A DNA stretch of 64,000 bases. It comes from Thamnaconus septentrionalis (taxonomy: Eukaryota > Chordata > Actinopteri > Tetraodontiformes > Monacanthidae). The stretch is taken from contig CM020506.1 of assembly GCA_009823395.1 (NCBI GenBank), positions 7,856,001 to 7,920,000 on the forward strand, written 5' to 3'. The translations under genes and the position numbers were made by a program. Under the pieces are notes generated by a model. That model was not told where the DNA came from and made no database searches. It saw only the letters and a program-made list of their open reading frames with translations. Of the stretch, positions 61,819 to 64,000 are shown piece by piece (within the stretch, counting starts at the first letter, position 1; each line of letters begins with the position of its first letter).

Positions 61819-62389
61819 CTGTAATTACCTTTCGTCTTGTTTTTTCTCTACATTCTGTCTGGTTTTGAATGTGGTGGATAAGAAAAGGGGGAGGGTCCAC
61901 TGCCCCCGCCCACTGTTCAGTCAGCTGACGTCACCTGCTGTACACTTCCTCTTCAAACTCAATACCCTGCTTTAAGGCTTCACTGTGTCTGTATGTCCGC
62001 GACGTCCTCGCTTCAGCTCGGGCTGACGAGCCATATTCAGTTGCCAGGTTATTGCACTGGCGGAATGTTTTTTTTGTTTTGTTTTTCAACCAACATTCGT
62101 TCATTCAGCTCCAACCGTTTCAACATGTGAAGTCAGACCGAGTCTGGAGGGCAGGACGAAGGGTCGCCTTCCAGTGAAAACTCGGGAGACGACTCTGTAG
62201 TTTGGCTCTCGGTAGTTTGGCTCCGGGACGATGATGGACGGGACTGAAGCCCGAATAACCCGCCGCCAACCCGCCGCGCACGCCAAACACTGGCGCCACC
62301 GTCCGCGGCTCTCCGACTGTCTCTCCTGGTTTAATGGGCCTCGACTTTGTTGGCCACGTCACCAAATCAGAACCAGCAGCTACGTGAAG

Positions 62390-62394
62390 AAAGA

Positions 62395-62425
<31 letters not shown>
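62390..62425 (+). repeat. (GA)n microsatellite
   Basis: A nearly perfect GA tract with one GGGA interruption. Confidence 0.9.
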
Positions 62426-62429
62426 CGGC

Positions 62430-62660
62430 CGGGCTCATTAATATGTCAGACGAGCCATCGTCCCGCCCATCACTGAGACTCCAATCAAATATCCCATTAC
62501 AATATTCTCCTATTTCTGCCTCCATCAGCCTCGGGGAGCCCAGGGGCCCAGGAAACGCTTCCTCCGCAGCCATCTGCGGCCGAGCGGCCGGCCACCGGGA
62601 GGACATATTGGAAATCAAAGCAGAAAGAGGACGGAGCAGAGGGCAGGTCCCCCGGCACCG
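62430..62660. promoter_or_regulatory. candidate conserved non-coding element
   Basis: A unique block with CTCATTAATATGTC, CCAATCAAATATCCC, CCCATTACAATATTC and GGACATATTGG sites. Its enhancer-like motif content is judged by eye only. Confidence 0.25.
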
Positions 62661-63679
62661 GGCCGGACCTCGTGGCTGGCCAGAACTGTCGCAGGGAGGC
62701 AGAGATACAGGCGTGATGTATGTGAAGCATATAGAGAAATCCAGCAGAACTGACTGGAAGTCACTGGAAGCCACCACTACTGGAGTGTTTTCCAATTTAA
62801 CTCTGTTCTCACTGTCCTCTGTTTCTTTTTTTACTATTATGACATCGAGTGGGAATGCGTGTGCTGAATAGCCAATTTTAACGTTAAAATGAAACGGTGG
62901 AAGGTGAAACGCAAACTACATAAGCCTCTAATGCACGAAGTCTCCCCTGTTTGCTGACATGCAGTGAGTGAATCAATGAACAAATGAATTTAACTTTTTA
63001 TTCACATGCTACAAAGTTACAGTGAAACATTACAATACATGTTGCTCATATTAGGGTTTGGGCATAATAAATATTCCTCCATACAAGCATAGTCACTAGC
63101 TTAATGTAAGAGGGTCATTTAGACGTTCAACAACATTCAAACTTCTTTATGGCTAGCTTATCAGCTCGAGTTTGCTTTAGCAAACGTTTGTTAGCAAAAG
63201 CAATGCTAGCTGCCAGTTAAATAATAGCCAATATTAGCTCAATATGAATCATGTCCCTATTTCTTTGCTTCAACCTATTTCCATAAGCAATCACAAAGCT
63301 AGCTTACAGGCTACCTTCATCGCTGACTGGAGGCTAGCTGTCTAATCCACTCGACTAGCCATGATGCTGCTAGCTGCTGGCGGTCAATGACGCTGATGAG
63401 ACGTTCCGAGTCTTAATGTATCAGTAATGACGATGCCACAAGAGGGCGATATACACAAAGCGCTCGCCGGGTTCGTCTGTAGGAGTGAAAACAGGATCCG
63501 GGGAGAAACCAAGAGAGGAAAGAGGAGTGACGAAAACAGCCTGAGAGGAGCCTGGCAAGGACGCCCAGCGAGGACTCTCCCCAATTAATCCACTCGGCCG
63601 GCTCCTTCCTTCCTCCCTCTGAGCGAGGTTTTTTTTTTCAGAGGGTGCTGTAATCCCCCCTTCTGAAAAAAAAGACATA

Positions 63680-63706
63680 GAAGAAGAAGAAGAAGAAAAA
63701 AAAAAT
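63680..63706 (+). repeat. (GAA)n / poly-A tract
   Basis: A short GAA repeat running into A10. Confidence 0.85.
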
Positions 63707-63832
63707 AGCCCTTCAGGAGGGCCGGAGTCGTATCTCTGCATTTCAGTCACCCGGCGTTGCGGTCGGCCGGCTTAGAAGCTCAGCAGGCCTGAAATTTAGC
63801 TCCTTGCTGAATAGAATTAGAGGAGGCTTCAA

Positions 63833-63834
<2 letters not shown>

Positions 63835-63867
<33 letters not shown>
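63835..63867 (+). repeat. (GT)n microsatellite, 33 bp
   Basis: A perfect GT tract near the window end. Confidence 0.95.
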
Positions 63868-63868
<1 letters not shown>

Positions 63869-64000
63869 TGTGTTGGAAATGTGACGAGCTCATCGGAAAT
63901 TCTGATTGTTTTTGCTGCCCGACTGGCCTGTTGAGAGGAAGGATTCTGTCTGTGCACCTTCCACCCCCGTGGTGCTCGGCTGGCTTTAATAATAAAGTGG

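Larger units (their letters stand above)
57820..64000. other. distal intergenic region
   Basis: No recognisable gene. It contains AC/GT tracts, a hAT-like element with a palindrome (58987-59280), the G-rich minisatellite (about 59492-60096), a GC/CpG-rich stretch (about 60700-61450), a GGCCC array, a GA tract, a candidate conserved block (62430-62660) and a GCTAGC-rich stretch (about 62990-63440) that looks like old repeat DNA. Short ATG frames in the CpG-rich part, such as 61312-61566, match nothing that I know. Confidence 0.6.

Overview
This is vertebrate, almost certainly teleost fish, nuclear DNA. One split gene is interrupted by canonical GT-AG introns. The non-coding sequence is full of long (AC)n/(GT)n microsatellites, other simple repeats, and dispersed elements of fish type (short TIR elements, LINE tails, tRNA-SINE traces). 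No bacterial, plasmid or phage features were seen.

The only gene I can support firmly is the 3' two thirds of SUCLG2, the GTP-specific beta subunit of mitochondrial succinyl-CoA ligase, on the + strand. Seven coding exons (896-1048, 3196-3285, 3841-3937, 6995-7156, 9000-9142, 34352-34472, 40440-40552) join without a phase break into 292 residues and a TGA stop. The family is about 430 residues long, so the mitochondrial presequence and the first ~140 residues lie upstream of the window. Exons 1-4 (as numbered here) finish the ATP-grasp domain and carry the expected Asn and Asp metal ligands. Exons 5-7 make the CoA-ligase domain. The 3' UTR probably ends near one of two AATAAA signals at 41257 and 41343.

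Layout: 1-895 is the end of an upstream intron; 896-9142 is a cluster of five exons with introns of 0.6-3 kb; 9143-34351 is one 25.2-kb intron; 34352-40552 holds the last two exons around a 6-kb intron; 41.3-64 kb is intergenic, with no gene I can recognise. The large intron and the downstream desert contain many stretches rich in TAATTA-type, octamer and GATA-type motifs that look like candidate conserved non-coding elements. This is a reading by eye only and needs alignment.

Structural highlights: a head-to-tail tandem duplication of about 4.8 kb (48244-52990 and 52991-57819), a 600-bp G-rich GGT/GCT minisatellite (about 59492-60096), a 40-bp perfect palindrome inside a hAT-like element (59003-59042), a CCTG tetranucleotide array (35665-35726), opposed (AC)n/(GT)n tracts able to form long hairpins, a dispersed TIR element family whose duplicated copies keep a remnant reading frame resembling a Myb/SANT-like domain, and a truncated LINE end. 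Two short exon-like segments inside SUCLG2 introns (about 4724-4800 and 20296-20433) are in frame with the preceding SUCLG2 exon and end in stop codons; they are candidates for alternative terminal or poison exons.
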